From: Nematostella vectensis
Taxonomy: Eukaryota; Cnidaria; Anthozoa; Actiniaria; Edwardsiidae
Assembly (NCBI RefSeq): GCF_932526225.1
Contig: NC_064040.1
Span: 10,392,856 to 10,456,855, forward strand
Direction of reading: 5' to 3'
Length of the DNA stretch: 64,000 bases
Below are positions 1-11,930 of the stretch, one piece after another. The notes below the pieces were generated by a model. The model saw only the letters and a list, made by a program, of their open reading frames with translations, was not told the origin of the DNA and ran no database searches. Every line of letters starts with the position of its first letter. The stretch's first letter is position 1. The position numbers and the translations under genes are program-made.

Positions 1-1480
1 TTTGAATATTTCTCGTCTTTCTTAAATACCGGGGTCCAATCACCGAGCTTCCATGAGCCAGGCCACACCTTTGACTTGATGCATGAATTAAAAAGAGAAG
101 TAAGAGGTTTAGCAAGCTCCGTTTCACCTATTTTTAGAAGTTTAGGGGGAATGTCATCACACCCAGCTGCTTTTCTAGGTTTAAACCTGGCCTTCCGTGA
201 CAGGTCGCAGCTCACGGCAAGGAGTGGTGTTAGAACACACATCCAAGATGCGTATTGTGCTGGGATGATCCATGAAATCGTCAGGTGAAGACAATTTAGC
301 CTTGTCGCCACCGATACCGTCTGCAATGGTGGAAAAGTAATCTACCAGTATCTCAGCTACGCGACTTTGGTCTTTAACAAGTGTTCTATCGACATCGTTG
401 AGATGAATTTCATTGTCTCAAGTCGTATTTTTAGAGCTGAGTAAAGGTTTGAACGTTTTGAAAAACTCCCTAGGTTTCTCTTTAAGATGCTCACATTGTT
501 TCCTCCAGTAGTGCTTTATGGCTATTCTTCTTTGTCGGGTGGCCTCATTACGGGCTGCCCTTTTATTTTCCCAGTTCTCAGGGGTTTTGTTTTTTAAGAA
601 TTTAGATGTTGCCTTGCGTTTGGCTCGAATAGTCTGCTTCCATTCGGACGTCATGAAAGGGACGTCTTTATCACGCACTTTCATTCGCTTCATTGGAGCA
701 GCCTTTTCTGTGATGCTTTAGAAGAGGGAACTCCAGAAATAGACCTTGTCGTCAACGTCGTCATAGATATTGCCAACGTGCCAGGGCGCAACATTCAAAC
801 ATTCAACTGCATTTTGAAGTCATCACAGTCAAAGAATTTATAACTTCTGAAAGAGATAACTTTAGGTTTGTTAGGGTTAACTCGGTCATTCAAGATCCCA
901 TAAACAAGCGTGTGGTCACTGAGCGATGGATAGTAGTTACCACTGTGTTTTATTGTCTCTGGCTTGTTGACAATGAGTACATCAATCAAAGACAGTGTAA
1001 GTTTGTTGGCACGCATTTAAGTTCTTGTCGAGAAGCAATTTCCCCTCCGGTTTGTCTGGTCTGAGTCTATTAAGGTTGAGGTCACCTACTAGGATGACAT
1101 TGTTGCTTTGTAAGCTAGCCCAGCTACAAATATCACTTAGTTAATTTTCTAAAAGGATTTGATAGTTACCAGTGAGTGGCTTCGGAAGGCGATAGGGGCA
1201 AAGCATTGTTACCGTCTCCGATTTTATTTTCGTCTGTATGGCTATAGGTTCGATAGTTTTATATTTTTTCGTAATATTAAGCCGCTTGTATGTCAGACAA
1301 GCTGAGACAATTGCCATCACCACCCCCCCCCCCCTCCCCCTCCCCCTCCGCCCTTCTTTCGGTCATTACGGTGGATAGAATAACCGGGAAGTGCGAAACA
1401 GTTGTTCGTATAGGAAGAATATATCTTTGTTTCACTTACGAACATTATATGCACATTCAGTTTTTTTATTAATCTGGATA
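1..1480 (-). mobile_element. LINE (APE-type non-LTR retrotransposon) fragment, copy A
   Basis: This is the minus-strand counterpart of 42450-43990. It encodes, in broken frames, the APE endonuclease (a GDLNLN-like core and an LSDH box) and the start of the reverse transcriptase region. Relative to copy B it has an 8-bp insertion near 797, a 45-bp deletion near 1025, an expanded C-run at 1323-1350 and substituted stops, so it cannot encode a product. The rest of the element (RT core and 3' end) lies left of the window. It came with the segmental duplication and was not an independent insertion. Confidence 0.8.
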
Positions 1481-1894
1481 GCTCCTCGAATTTGTTTTGA
1501 ATGCTGCGTCTAGAAATAGCCTGGTCGTTTTAAATAGTTTAAAAAAGTAAATGAAGAGTTTGTGTTGGTTGTGAGTTGACCGTAAACGGGTGAAATATTT
1601 GTTGGATTCATTTCGGTTGGGGCGTTGGCGCCGAATTGTGGGTCAAAGTGCAGCTGGAGCTCCGAGCTCGAATTCGCATGCACACAGGCATCCCATTCTG
1701 ATAAAAAACGTTCTGTTAATTATCTCCTTTCAATTCTTTCGTGTTTTTTTAGAAGGAAATATCCTATATTCTGCGCTTCACGCAATTAATGACCTCATTA
1801 TCTACGTCATAATCAGACCCCATAATCATTTTCGAACTCCACCTTCGAACTACCAACTTCCATCTCTCTGCGCGCTGCAAGTACCGAGCAAAGA

Positions 1895-4438
1895 ATGGCA
1901 AAACGAACGCGCTCTCAGACAGACATCAACCAGCAACTTCGCTTTGACATCCTAGACCCAAGTAAAGCAGGTGGGAGCGAGGCCGCAGCAGATGGGCCTT
2001 CGTCTCTTCAACAAAGCGCGCGCACAATGATCCTCCAATCAGTGGGGCTGAAGTACCTCGGGCGCATTGCAGAGCTTCCGTTGCCGAAGCCCATGATCAA
2101 CATGCTGTCTAATCAGCTCGCTGTGGATGACTTTTTCGTGAATCGTAACGACCTTGATGGTGACCACAGGAATTACTGCGTGTACCCCGCTAAGTGTTTG
2201 CTTGACATGTCGGACGTTTTGTTGAAGTGTGTGCCGGAGTGTTTGGCGAGCGAGGAGGTGAATGCCGCGGTGGAGCAATGGACCGGCGTCGCGCACCCTA
2301 ACCTCATGTCATACTATATTAAGTAAGTACCGGCAAAATTTATGACTGCAATATTAAAGAATGTCGATCACCTACTCCTTTGTTATTGCTTATCGTTAAA
2401 AATACAGCGATTTATTCGCAAGGAAACTTCAAAATAAATGTCTACGCATGAAGTCTTGTGTGTTGTTGACAATAATATTGACGATAATATATTGGTAACT
2501 CGCTTCAATTGGATGCTTTGTGTGACTCTTCGGGAGCATAAAATGGCGGCGTGATTGGCCTTCCTTAAAGGACGCCAATCATCCAATTATTAATGCAACC
2601 TTTTTTGAATGCAACCTCCTATTTGCAAGACTTCAAAATAACCACCCACGATTGATCTGATACTCTGTTAACGATAGACTATGTCAGTTTAGATGTTTTC
2701 TTGTGGGATCTCAAGTATTCGAAGACGAAGTATTTTCCACTTTTCCTGGTCAAGTATAAACACGCCTTTAATTATGCTGCTCAATGTTTTTTGTCAACAT
2801 GAACTACACTGCATCATTTAAAAAGAAGTCTGTAAAAAGACCAAATGAACAAGTATGGATTCTAGAACATACACAAATGGGATTAATTCCAAAAATTCTA
2901 AATTTCCCCAGGTTTGCTCAGAGCGGCACTCAAATTGTGGTGTTTGAATACCCGCCATTTGCACTGCCTGACATCCTCGATAAACTACGCCGTGATAACA
3001 AAAGAATCCCGGAGTTTCTCATCTGGAAAGCATTCCACGAGTTGTGCTCAGTACTGAAGTATCTCCACGATCAGGGAATGTCCTACACAGGCCTCAAACC
3101 CGAGCGCGTTGCATTTACACAGGTATACAGAAACTAGGCCTCAAACACGATTTCATTCGTCGCGTTGAATCATGTAGGCATATACAGCTATTTCAAAAAA
3201 AGATTGTCCAAGATCGCTCTGCCGCACGCGCCCATACTGCGGGGTAGTATGGTAAATATATGTTGTTTTAGACTATGCCATTCTTCACTACCGGCGCAAA
3301 CTCGTTAAGCGCGGTCAGAATAGCAGAACGAGTCTATTTAATAAAATCCTGAAAATAAAATAAAAATTCTGAGAAACCTATTACCCATACCACGTCACGG
3401 TATGGGCGCGTACGGCTGAGCGCTTTTGAACAACGTTTTTTTGAAATATGTATATGTAGATAAAGAGTAGCAAACTAACCACGATGCATGATTGACAGGA
3501 GGGCGTTCTTAAGCTTGATAGCGGCCTGTTGTACCTACCCTCCCCCGGTCAGGACATGATGCAGGGTGCGGCAGTTGGGGACTCGGGAGTGACCGGAGTG
3601 TACACCTCTCCAGAGACCCTCAAGGGCGAGGAAATAACAGTGAAAAACCAGGCAAGTCTGACGCTTTAGGGGTATGAAGAGAGCCGGAGTGTACACTGAA
3701 AACCAAAAAAAGTCCTAAAAGAAATTGTGCTAAGGGTATAGTCTGTTAAAGGGATATGTAATTGATTTGGGGGCGTAAGCGTTAGTTAAGGCTAACGCTT
3801 GAAACGTCAGCGCAACTACTCTGTTTCACAGAGGCGTACCATTATACTTTTTCAACCTTGTGTTGATTAAGCTTGTAAAGAAGGTATAGCTTTAGTAATT
3901 TTGTGTTTGTTTGTTTTGCATTGAAACTAAAAGAAACATGTAAACGTTTTGAAGAAACATTTTAAATAAGCTTTATTTTACTTTTGGAAACTGTGCTTTG
4001 AAAAGAAAGTATAAATATACACCGTTCATAAACAAGGCAACATACTGGTCATACACTTAAAGTCAGGTAGTTCCTTTTGGCTTGCGTTACAGTGCGAGCC
4101 AAGAACTGTATGGTAGCGCCTGCGTCTATTCTTACTAACCAGTTGCAATCATCTAGGTTTGGATCTTGGGTTGCCTGTTGTACGAGATGGCCGCACGGGA
4201 GCCTGCGTACGCCAATGAGGGAACAGACATGTTTGGCGCCATGGCTAACATCATGGAAGGAAAGATCCCTACATCACTCGAGGGGGGGTACTCTGAGGAC
4301 ATGCTGCTCACTGTAAGAGACTGCTTACATAGCGAAGCGCATGCGCGACCGACGCTGGAGGACTTGCAGGCTCGCTCCAATGCGAAGATGGAAGCGCTCG
4401 TCCAGACTTACGCGGGAGAAAATATTACGTCATTATGA
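1895..4438 (+). CDS. NEK-like pseudokinase gene, copy A (four exons)
   Basis: Exons can be placed at 1895-2322, 2912-3122, 3499-3651 and 4157-4438. Phases agree, giving about 357 residues. The start is the ATG after an in-frame stop-rich leader. The product resembles the NEK family in its C-lobe: a GCLLYEMA stretch, then a helix with an ARPTLED-type segment. The catalytic motifs are degenerate. The HRDLKPxN loop reads YTGLKPER, no DFG is visible (LDSG lies at that place), and no glycine-rich loop is seen, so the protein is predicted catalytically dead. The SPE motif (TSPETLKG) is retained. Intron 3 uses a GC donor (gcaagt at 3652). Copy B differs by three amino acids, all in exon 1. The role is unknown; it may be a scaffold or regulator. 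Assignment to NEK rather than another kinase group is inference. Confidence 0.8.
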
Positions 4439-6082
4439 ATTCCAAGTCAAATGGCGATCGCGCACACGAACCTGATGTCATTTGATCCAGAATTTTTTAT
4501 CTTTTTTTGAATCGTTTTTAAGGAGAGAAATGTGCAACACCGAGACAGCTATGTTAACTATGCTGTGAGGGCTAAGAACATTTTAATACCGGGAATATTT
4601 CAGTAAATGAACATTTTAACCGGGAATCTTTCATTCAATGGACATTTTAACCGGAAATCTTTCAGTAAATGATAACAACAACAAATAATTGATTCTTTTA
4701 TACACCATTATAATACCACCTAAGGTAACAAGTTCATCAAGGTAGCTGGCAGCTGGTGTGGAAGGGTAACTTTTGCCATAAGATTTCGGTATATCCAGGT
4801 GGCATAGGCAAGTAGAATCGGGAGGGTCATCAGAAATTGCCATTAGTGTCTGGAATATCCAGGTAGAATAGACCAACTTGGGTCCAGACATTGTCATTAG
4901 TGCCCGGTTTATCGAGGTGGCATAGGCCAAGTAGGATCAGGAAGGTGACCAGATATTGCCATTTGTGTCCGGTTTATCGAGGTATCGTACATCCCACATC
5001 CAAGGTTTCTCTGAAAATGAATCAACATCATTTGTTGGCCGTGGTATATCCGTCCTTTTTCCTTCCCACACATTACTCAACCCTCTTTAGCTAACGGGCG
5101 TAATACAAAACACTCTCACAACAGGGCGACTTTTTAAAAGGTTGTAGGTATTTTGTTTTTATTTTTTAAGCTTTGAGCCGTCATTGTTTTATAAACTTCT
5201 TTCCCTTCGAATATCGAGACCTACCGTCGTCACTGTACGGAGAGGGCGGAAGATCAAAGGGCACGTGCACGTGTGTGCAAGGTTCGTCTGACAAGCGGTT
5301 CTGTCCGGCAATACCAAAGAACGTCTTGTTGTCATCCTGGAATATTAAATAAAAAGCTATCGTGAATCAGTAATAGTCAAATACGTAGCATCGCGTCTGC
5401 CAAGACTTTTAAATCCCTATATCGTCTAGGAATAGCTTTGGGGACGGTTTGATTATTTGGTTGGATTGACTTCGCGCTTTTTCTAAACGAGACATAGATG
5501 TTTAATTCTTAAACAAAAGAGGTTGTAGATATTAGACCAAGCGATAGTCTTCGAGCTTTTTATATAAAAGATTCAAGCTTTCGCATTCACCATACTGAAA
5601 AGACTCTGAAACCTATATGTGTGGCACTGTTTCTTTGGATATCGAAATATCTTATCATCTTGGAAAATGTTATCATTCATAGACTATTTCGTGGCAGTGA
5701 TGGAATGGAGCTGGTTTTATTGTAGAATGGATTGAATTTCACAGTGATTCAAGTGGATTAATTTGCTACTAAAATTTAAATCACACAGCAATTTAATTTT
5801 TCCGGGGGTGCGGGGGTGCTAGTTCTCTGATAAAATTCTCAACACCCCCGAAAAAACAAAAAGGGATTTTTTATGCCTTTGTTTGAAGTATCTCCAGGGG
5901 ACGTTTATTGTCGGATTTGACTACATCCCAGTGATGTTGCTTTTGCTTTAGTTTTGTCTAGAAATAGCACGTCTATTAAGAACCGAAAGTGGACCTTCTG
6001 CCGTTGTGTGTGTGTGTTGGGGGGTGCGTTCTCACCCTCTGCACACCCCCCCCCCCCCCTGGGTACGGGCCTAGATCGGATA

Positions 6083-6812
6083 CCTGATCGGCTGGGAGTA
6101 AGAGCACGCCGATCTCGTACGAGCGGATCATGAGCTTGGAACCGCCCTCCTCTAGCACCCCCGAATATACCCCGAGTATATCCCGACATTGATCGATTGC
6201 TTCTCGGTCGGTTACCTGATTGGCTGGGAGGAAGAGCACGCCGATCTCGTACGAGCGGATAATGAGCTTGGAACCGCCCTTCCCTAACACCCCCAAGTAT
6301 ACCCCGAGTATATCCCGACATTGATCGATTGCTTCTCGGTCGGTTACCTGATCGGCTGGGAGTAAGAGCACGCCGATCTCGTACGAGCGGATCATGAGCT
6401 GGGAACCGCCCTTCTCTAGCACCCCCGAGTATACCCCGAGTATATCCCGACATTGATCAATTGCTTCTCGGTCGGTTACCTGATCGGCTGGGAGGAAGAG
6501 CACGCCGATCTCGTGCGAGCGGATCATGAGCTGGGAACCGCCCTTCTCTAACACCCCCGAGTATACCCCGAGTATATCCCGACATTGATCGATTGCTTCT
6601 CGGTCGGTTACCTGATCGGCTGGGAGTAAGAGCACGCCGATCTCGTGCGAGCGGATCATGAGCTTGGAACCGCCCTTCTCTAACACCCCCGAGTATATCC
6701 CGACATTGATCGATTGCTTCTCGGTCGGTTACCTGATCGGCTGGGAGGAAGAGCACGCCGATCTCGTACGAGCGGATCATGAGCTGGGAACCGCCCTTCT
6801 CTAGCACCCCCC
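6083..6812 (-). repeat. 132-bp minisatellite made of a TDP1 exon and its 5' splice site, copy A
   Basis: Six units share a landmark (cctgatcgg on the plus strand) at 6083, 6215, 6347, 6479, 6611 and 6732, so spacings are 132, 132, 132, 132 and 121. Read on the minus strand, each unit is 78 nt of TDP1 exon (from GVLEKGG to FLPADQ), followed by a splice donor (gtaacc, or gtatcc in the last unit) and 54 nt of intron. The rightmost unit belongs to the real exon 6733-6835; the other five lie in the following intron. 132 is divisible by 3 and no unit has a stop, so unspliced reading frames run through the array. The 121-bp unit lacks one copy of an 11-bp internal motif. Confidence 0.92.
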
Positions 6813-7596
6813 ATGCCGCCTTGGACAAGTTCGAACTGGAACAAAGAGTAACGGGAAATTTGGTATACATCGGTATACAGTGATACCCTACAATAAGGAC
6901 ACCTTGTTATAAGGACAAGCGAGGACCAAGTAATAATTCTACGAAAAAATGGGCTGAACACTGTAGCCTCAGAAGACATGCATCTCATACGCATCGTACT
7001 AACTCTAAACATTTTGACATAAAAAAAAACGTTTAAATAGGTCTGGATCCGCACCTGGCCTCGATAAAAGAAAGGTCCGATCTCAACCTGCCTAATAAGG
7101 ATATCTCGTTATTACTTGCAGTCCATAAAAGAAAGCTCCGTACGTGTTCTGTTCATCTTAACCTGCCTTATAAGGACATAATGACCCCCAATGAAAGAAG
7201 GCTCCATAAATGTCCTCATGAGGACAACTCGTTAATGAGGGCAGTTTTTGGATCCCGGAGGTGTCCTTGGTCATCAACAGCCTTCTACTTCCACCTTCCA
7301 TTCTACACCAAGAGATAACTAGAAATCCGTCAATCGTTTCCGTCGGACCTCCGGAAGTAAACTGGTGACAATGCGGGTTTAACAAGAAAGAGAAAGAAAA
7401 TCTCTGCTTTCACGGTAGATACACCGCGGTTTTGGTGCGCCATACCTGGTGACCATGAACCATGCCAGCCTGCTGTGATCTGGCGACGTGCGCATGTAAG
7501 TCTTGATGTGAGGAGAGGCGCGGCTTCTACCACGGCTTGTCGCGTTCCACGAGCTACAAGCGATATTTAGTCAGCATAGTTAACAGATTAATTATC

Positions 7597-7830
7597 TCAA
7601 CATGTATAACCAACAACGCTATAACCGTCATAACCATCATCTTTATCATTATCATCATCTTCATCACCATAATCATCATTACCCCCATCATCACCAACTA
7701 CCATTCTTATCACCAGGAACACTATCATCCTTACTACTACAATAATTATTATGGCCATCAATATCAGCATCACCACTTCCACCATCACAACCATCATCAT
7801 CATCAACACCACTACCCTCACCATTAACTA
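7597..7830 (+). repeat. TCA/ATC-rich microsatellite, copy A
   Basis: This is an imperfect trinucleotide tract (atc, atc, acc, att) in the TDP1 intron between the exons at 7446-7553 and 7855-7924. The same tract is in copy B at 56880-57110. The His/Ile-rich or Asp/Met/Val-rich reading frames are a consequence of the trinucleotide repeat. Confidence 0.85.
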
Positions 7831-8217
7831 TCATCACAATTATCATCCTCTCACCAAAAGAAGGACGGTAAGTACTAGGGTTGTTTTTCCGCCGTCTTGT
7901 GACTGTAAGGAATGGAACCTCCCGCTGAAATAAACCATAAGGCTTCTTATTAAATTCTCCACACTCCCGAGTAGATTTCTCTACACTAAGAGAGTGGGCA
8001 GACCTCTAATAAGCTATAAGGCCACAGCCAAGATTTGCCGAGGGTAGTGGAAGCGCAAGAGATGTTATAGGGGGAAAGGGATGTATAGACATAGATATAA
8101 CGCAAATATGTGTAAAAAGCGGCGATGTTTTAATAGGGAAACGACGTTATTTGGTGAAAGAAGGGCGAAGAGGGTGGGGGAGGTGACGACCCCCCTTCTT
8201 CTGCGTCAACCAGTAAC

Positions 8218-10949
8218 AAAAAATTTGTAATATTGTACTTATACTATTTGTTTTAAAAAAACAACCTAGAGAAATAACAATATATGCAAGAAATGTCTAG
8301 TATTGTTCTATGAAATAAATACAGAGTGTAACAGCCATTGAAATAATGCCACTCTGTGAGAAAAGGTTTCCACAACAACTATTATTTTTTCCTTCAATTA
8401 CTCAATAGTAAAACATTTTGCAGTCTGGTATGAATAAAAGGTTATCTTTACTCATAAAAGCATTTTTTTTTAGAAAAATAACCAGGGGTATAAGCAGATT
8501 TTTAATTGGTTTATACCCCGCGTACGCCAGCCCAGCGAAATACAGAGAAAAGGGCCTCTGCTAGCATGGTTTACTACAGTCAGATCATATTAGGAGGGCC
8601 AGGGGGACTAGTAATAATTGAAAGCTCTCCTCACAGATAATGCCCTCTTGTCTGGCAAGGGGTTGATGGTAGGAAGGTGTTGTTATTTGCTTAACATAAC
8701 AAAACAGCGATAGATCAAAAAAGCAGTATGGTTGTAAATTGTTCCTCAACATTACCTAAAGGATTAGAAAAGTTGCAGGGGAGAACAATCTGGTATATTC
8801 ATTACACAATGCTACTGTATTCTCATTTAAACGTTGTATGTCATAAGCTTTGCTCGACTAAGAACTTTCCAGCTTTTTTAGTTAATTTTAAGCAACATTA
8901 TTCATGTATTTACATTTTTCCACTGAACCAGAAGTTTGATTTGGCAGCTTTCCATGCAACTTACACACTCAATGACCCCAAAGATCATATGGCCACCAAG
9001 CTTCTGGACATAGGGATTTGCAAGTTCACTTGGGGGGAGGGGTGGAGCTACTCCATTTAGGATTTTGGTCTCCACAAATCTTTTGAGATTGAACTATTAT
9101 AAATATAATTAACAACTCAGGGAATGTGTGTTATCTTTTGGGTTGTTTTTTTTGCCTTTTGGGTCAAATTATCAGGTTTATTATCATTTGGGTGTTCCTG
9201 TTTGTTGATAGATGCTTTTAAAAAATGAGTAAATTGTAAAGAGTTCATATAATAGTGTTTTGCTCTGTTTTCTATTGACATCTTTAAAGGGTATGAGACA
9301 CATCCATTTAGGTATTTAGGGTTATTTCTGCAATGATCCCTCCAAAACCAAAATCTTGGGGTATCACCACCACAACCACATAAAGCATTGGTCCTAGGGA
9401 GAGAGGCCAAAACAGTAATCATACCTAGAATAAAATGTGATAATGAACATTTAATTGAACTGTAGACCTTGATATAGCTAAACTTTACCAACCAATACAC
9501 AAGCACCAAGAACCTGGGTCAGAAAAACAGCTAACAGTAACAACAATAAAATTTAATAAAAGAGTTTTATCATCCCAACAATAATAGTTATAACATCTAA
9601 ACATTAATTTAAAAAATGACATGAATTACTGTGTAAGTAACTAGCTTCAACCGAAGTTGAATATACATATCAGTAACCTTTTTTTTCCTATTCAATAAGT
9701 ACTAATAGTTTAGTAGAGGGAGGGAGACAACTCTTCTGAAAAGAACAGTTAGAAGCTGCGTTCGCAAAAATTTCCGAATCTTCATTTCACAAGATAAGCT
9801 GGTCAATATCTTTGGCGACCTTAGAGGTTTTATAAAGTCAGCGATTTTAATAATAATAACGATACAGACAATTTGTGAAATTGCTTACTACAACAGTACC
9901 TCGGCTGGTTACGGAAATCTCACCCGCTGTTCACTTCAAAATCTGATACCAACAGGTGAGCCAAAAAGTCCATAGCCGTAGTAGCTAGTCAGTAATGAAG
10001 TTATAATGAAGTTGAACTATTTTCAGAGTGATCTCATAGGAACAGTTAAGCTGATCTTGATTATTCTCTTTACGAAACAATGTCTTCATGCTTGTTTTCG
10101 CGCCATGTTGCTGTCATTCTTCTCATTGATAGCAGAAAATCCGGAAAATGTTTAGCGAATCGGTAGCAGATTGCCTTTAGAATCCTTCCAAGGCGTTTCT
10201 TAGTTAAATCACATAGGAAATATTAGTTCGTTATGTTTTAATTTGCTTTTTATCAGCAAAAAATTAGCCAAATTCCGGCCAACAATCGTGAAATCCGCCA
10301 TTCTCGAATTCGCTAGTCGCGCTTTGACAACTGCGCATGCGTGACATTTTTTGATCCTGTCGTCCAGATCCGATCCTGCTGTCCATTGGACTTATTAAAC
10401 AGGCCCGTAGCCAGGATTTTGAGTGGGGTGGTTCGTTTTTCCATTTGAGCGGAACAAATTTCCGGTATACCCCTCGCCTCGCCTTATTACATTAGACAAT
10501 ATATACTTCAAATAAATTTAATCTTGTATTTAAAATGTTATTAATAGGGTACTTTTTAACATATAGCGATGATAATAAAGATATTTATTAAAAAAGCTCT
10601 ATACTAGAAAGTGAACCATTTATTCAACAGATAAAGTCAGCATATTTTGAAGTTAATTCAATTTATTTTTGGTTGATGAGCAGCAGGTGAGATATTCGTA
10701 ATTTTCCCACGGTCACGCGATCTGTGACTTGTCCATCTACCGTTATACATTATTAGACCCAAGTTTGGTTGATGTGCAGCAAATTGCTGGCAAGATAATT
10801 GTATTATTCCCAATGCCACGTGATTGCTTAGTAATAAACAAGAATCTGAGTCCCATAAAGCTCATAGCTCATAACCTCCTTTTCCTTTTTTGTTTTTGTA
10901 AGATACCTGAATATTTTATTCTTGAGAAAGCCTGGTACTAACATGAATA
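8218..10949. other. No gene recognised
   Basis: This AT-rich stretch begins right after the end of the segmental duplication. Open frames of 110 residues (8728-9060, plus) and 130 residues (9117-9509, minus) show no recognisable domain or splice context. A palindromic NRF1-like site (tgcgcatgcg) lies at about 10331-10340, next to a CRE-like tgacat. It could belong to a promoter, but no first exon can be tied to it. A cggcccgtagcc-like string near 10403 resembles the ends of some marine-invertebrate transposons, but no partner end was found. Confidence 0.4.
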
Positions 10950-10953
10950 TTAA

Positions 10954-11926
10954 CACATTGACCCCTCAACCGGCCTGTACCGGCTTTGGGAAGTACCCAC
11001 AACCCAAAAAATTCATAAATGCAAACTAAACACAACAAGATGAAGATACTCAGGCATCAGTCTAAGGGATAAATGGTCTTGAAGATATGCATCCAACCAA
11101 GGTGTTGGCAACTACTCTTAAGCCAAATAATAGCACAGGTTCTTTGACAAATTTCAAATCGAACAAGGAAAGAAAGGCAGAATCACCCCTCTCAATAAAA
11201 CGCTCAAAATACAACACAAGGGAGAGAGATCAGCAAACACAGCTCAAGACACAAATAGATACCTTTATTCTGATCCTCCAGGTTCATTTCCATGGCCTTA
11301 AAAAACACAATGTCCACTCCTTGAAGGCTTGTAAAACCACTTAGATGCCTTTACGGATTGGAAAGCATTCTGGGAGATCCAGGGAAAAATTCACGAGGGG
11401 AGGGCCAGTCAACACTTCTCTCCCTAAAGTCAGATGGTTTTTTAACCCCGAAGCCAAACAAATCAATTCCAGGTCATACAGACCCAGAATAGCAGTGTAA
11501 ACAATTTTGGAATCAATTTGGTTTCAGAAAAGACAGCATTTAGGAGAGCTGTGGTGATTCATTAGAAAATTATTTTCTCATCCAGGCAAAGCCAAACAAG
11601 AAAAAATATCATCATGAATCCATAAGCAAAGCACTCAATTATGCCCCAATAGACTTCATGATGTCCTGAGACACTCTCCTAATATGTTCATAGCTGTATT
11701 TTTGATGAAAAATACAAGCAACCATCAACTTGTGCTGGCTTCAGCACAACGACGAGAGATTAAAAGTGGGGACCGCAAAGCACTGTTGGAAAGCTTGGAT
11801 ACCGCTGACTAGGTGCAGCTGTGTTTGACTTTGACGGGCTGTATAAAACTCAAAATAGGGGGGGGAGGTATCTGTTTTCAGTCTGATTTTGTAAATTCAG
11901 CTCAAAAATAGCCAGGAGTCAATGAG
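10954..11926. mobile_element. Non-autonomous TTAA-flanked DNA transposon (piggyBac- or Kolobok-like)
   Basis: The element is flanked by TTAA at 10950-10953 and 11927-11930. Its ends are imperfect inverted repeats: CACATTGACCCCT on the left against CTCATTGACTCCT read inward from the right, 11 of 13 matching. It is 973 bp long with no plausible transposase, so a MITE-like derivative is likely. The TTAA target fits piggyBac or Kolobok elements, and the terminal repeats alone do not decide between them. Confidence 0.6.
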
Positions 11927-11930
11927 TTAA

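Larger units (their letters stand above)
4937..7924 (-). pseudogene. TDP1 3' fragment, copy A (partial, nonsense mutation)
   Basis: Five exons match the last five of copy B TDP1: 7855-7924, 7446-7553, 6733-6835, 5225-5336 and 4937-5010. They encode the [14 protein letters not shown] region, the second catalytic motif (PHIKTYM), the SNLSKAAWG segment with its catalytic Asn, and a C-terminus with KPWMWDV and a final NIWSPS. All upstream exons are missing, because the duplication ended in the intron at about 8217. A 3-bp insertion near 7874, relative to copy B, puts an in-frame TAG right after Lys-Gln-Pro in the first remaining exon. With no 5' half and a premature stop this is a pseudogene. The splice sites and the distal exons remain almost perfect, which suggests a recent origin. 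Confidence 0.88.
1..8217 (+). repeat. Segmental duplication, copy A
   Basis: Base 1 aligns with base 42450, and colinear homology in the same orientation continues to about 8217, matching 57492. It covers a LINE fragment, the NEK-like gene, the 3' end of TDP1, a 132-bp minisatellite and a TCA-rich microsatellite. Small indels and scattered substitutions separate the copies. The main differences are the BEL/Pao insertion in copy B only, a roughly 50-bp insertion near 1622-1673 in copy A, and a 45-bp LINE deletion in copy A near 1025. The left boundary lies outside the window. The right boundary falls in a TDP1 intron, just after a shared stretch ending caaccagtaac. Confidence 0.93.

Noticed and set aside
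2784-2911. Coding extension upstream of pseudokinase exon 2
   Set aside because: The frame is open, but the acceptor ttccccag at 2911 joins exon 1 in phase and gives the expected kinase continuity, so this stretch is intron.
5905-6870. Large minus-strand frames with 44-residue repeats (also 55230-56270)
   Set aside because: They are created by the stop-free 132-bp repeat. Only the TDP1 exon part of the rightmost unit is supported by homology and splice sites.
7537-7827. His/Ile-rich and Asp/Met-rich frames over the TCA tract (also 56815-57149)
   Set aside because: They follow from the trinucleotide microsatellite inside a TDP1 intron.
8728-9509. Open frames of 110 and 130 residues
   Set aside because: No recognisable domain, no splice context and AT-rich composition; compatible with chance.
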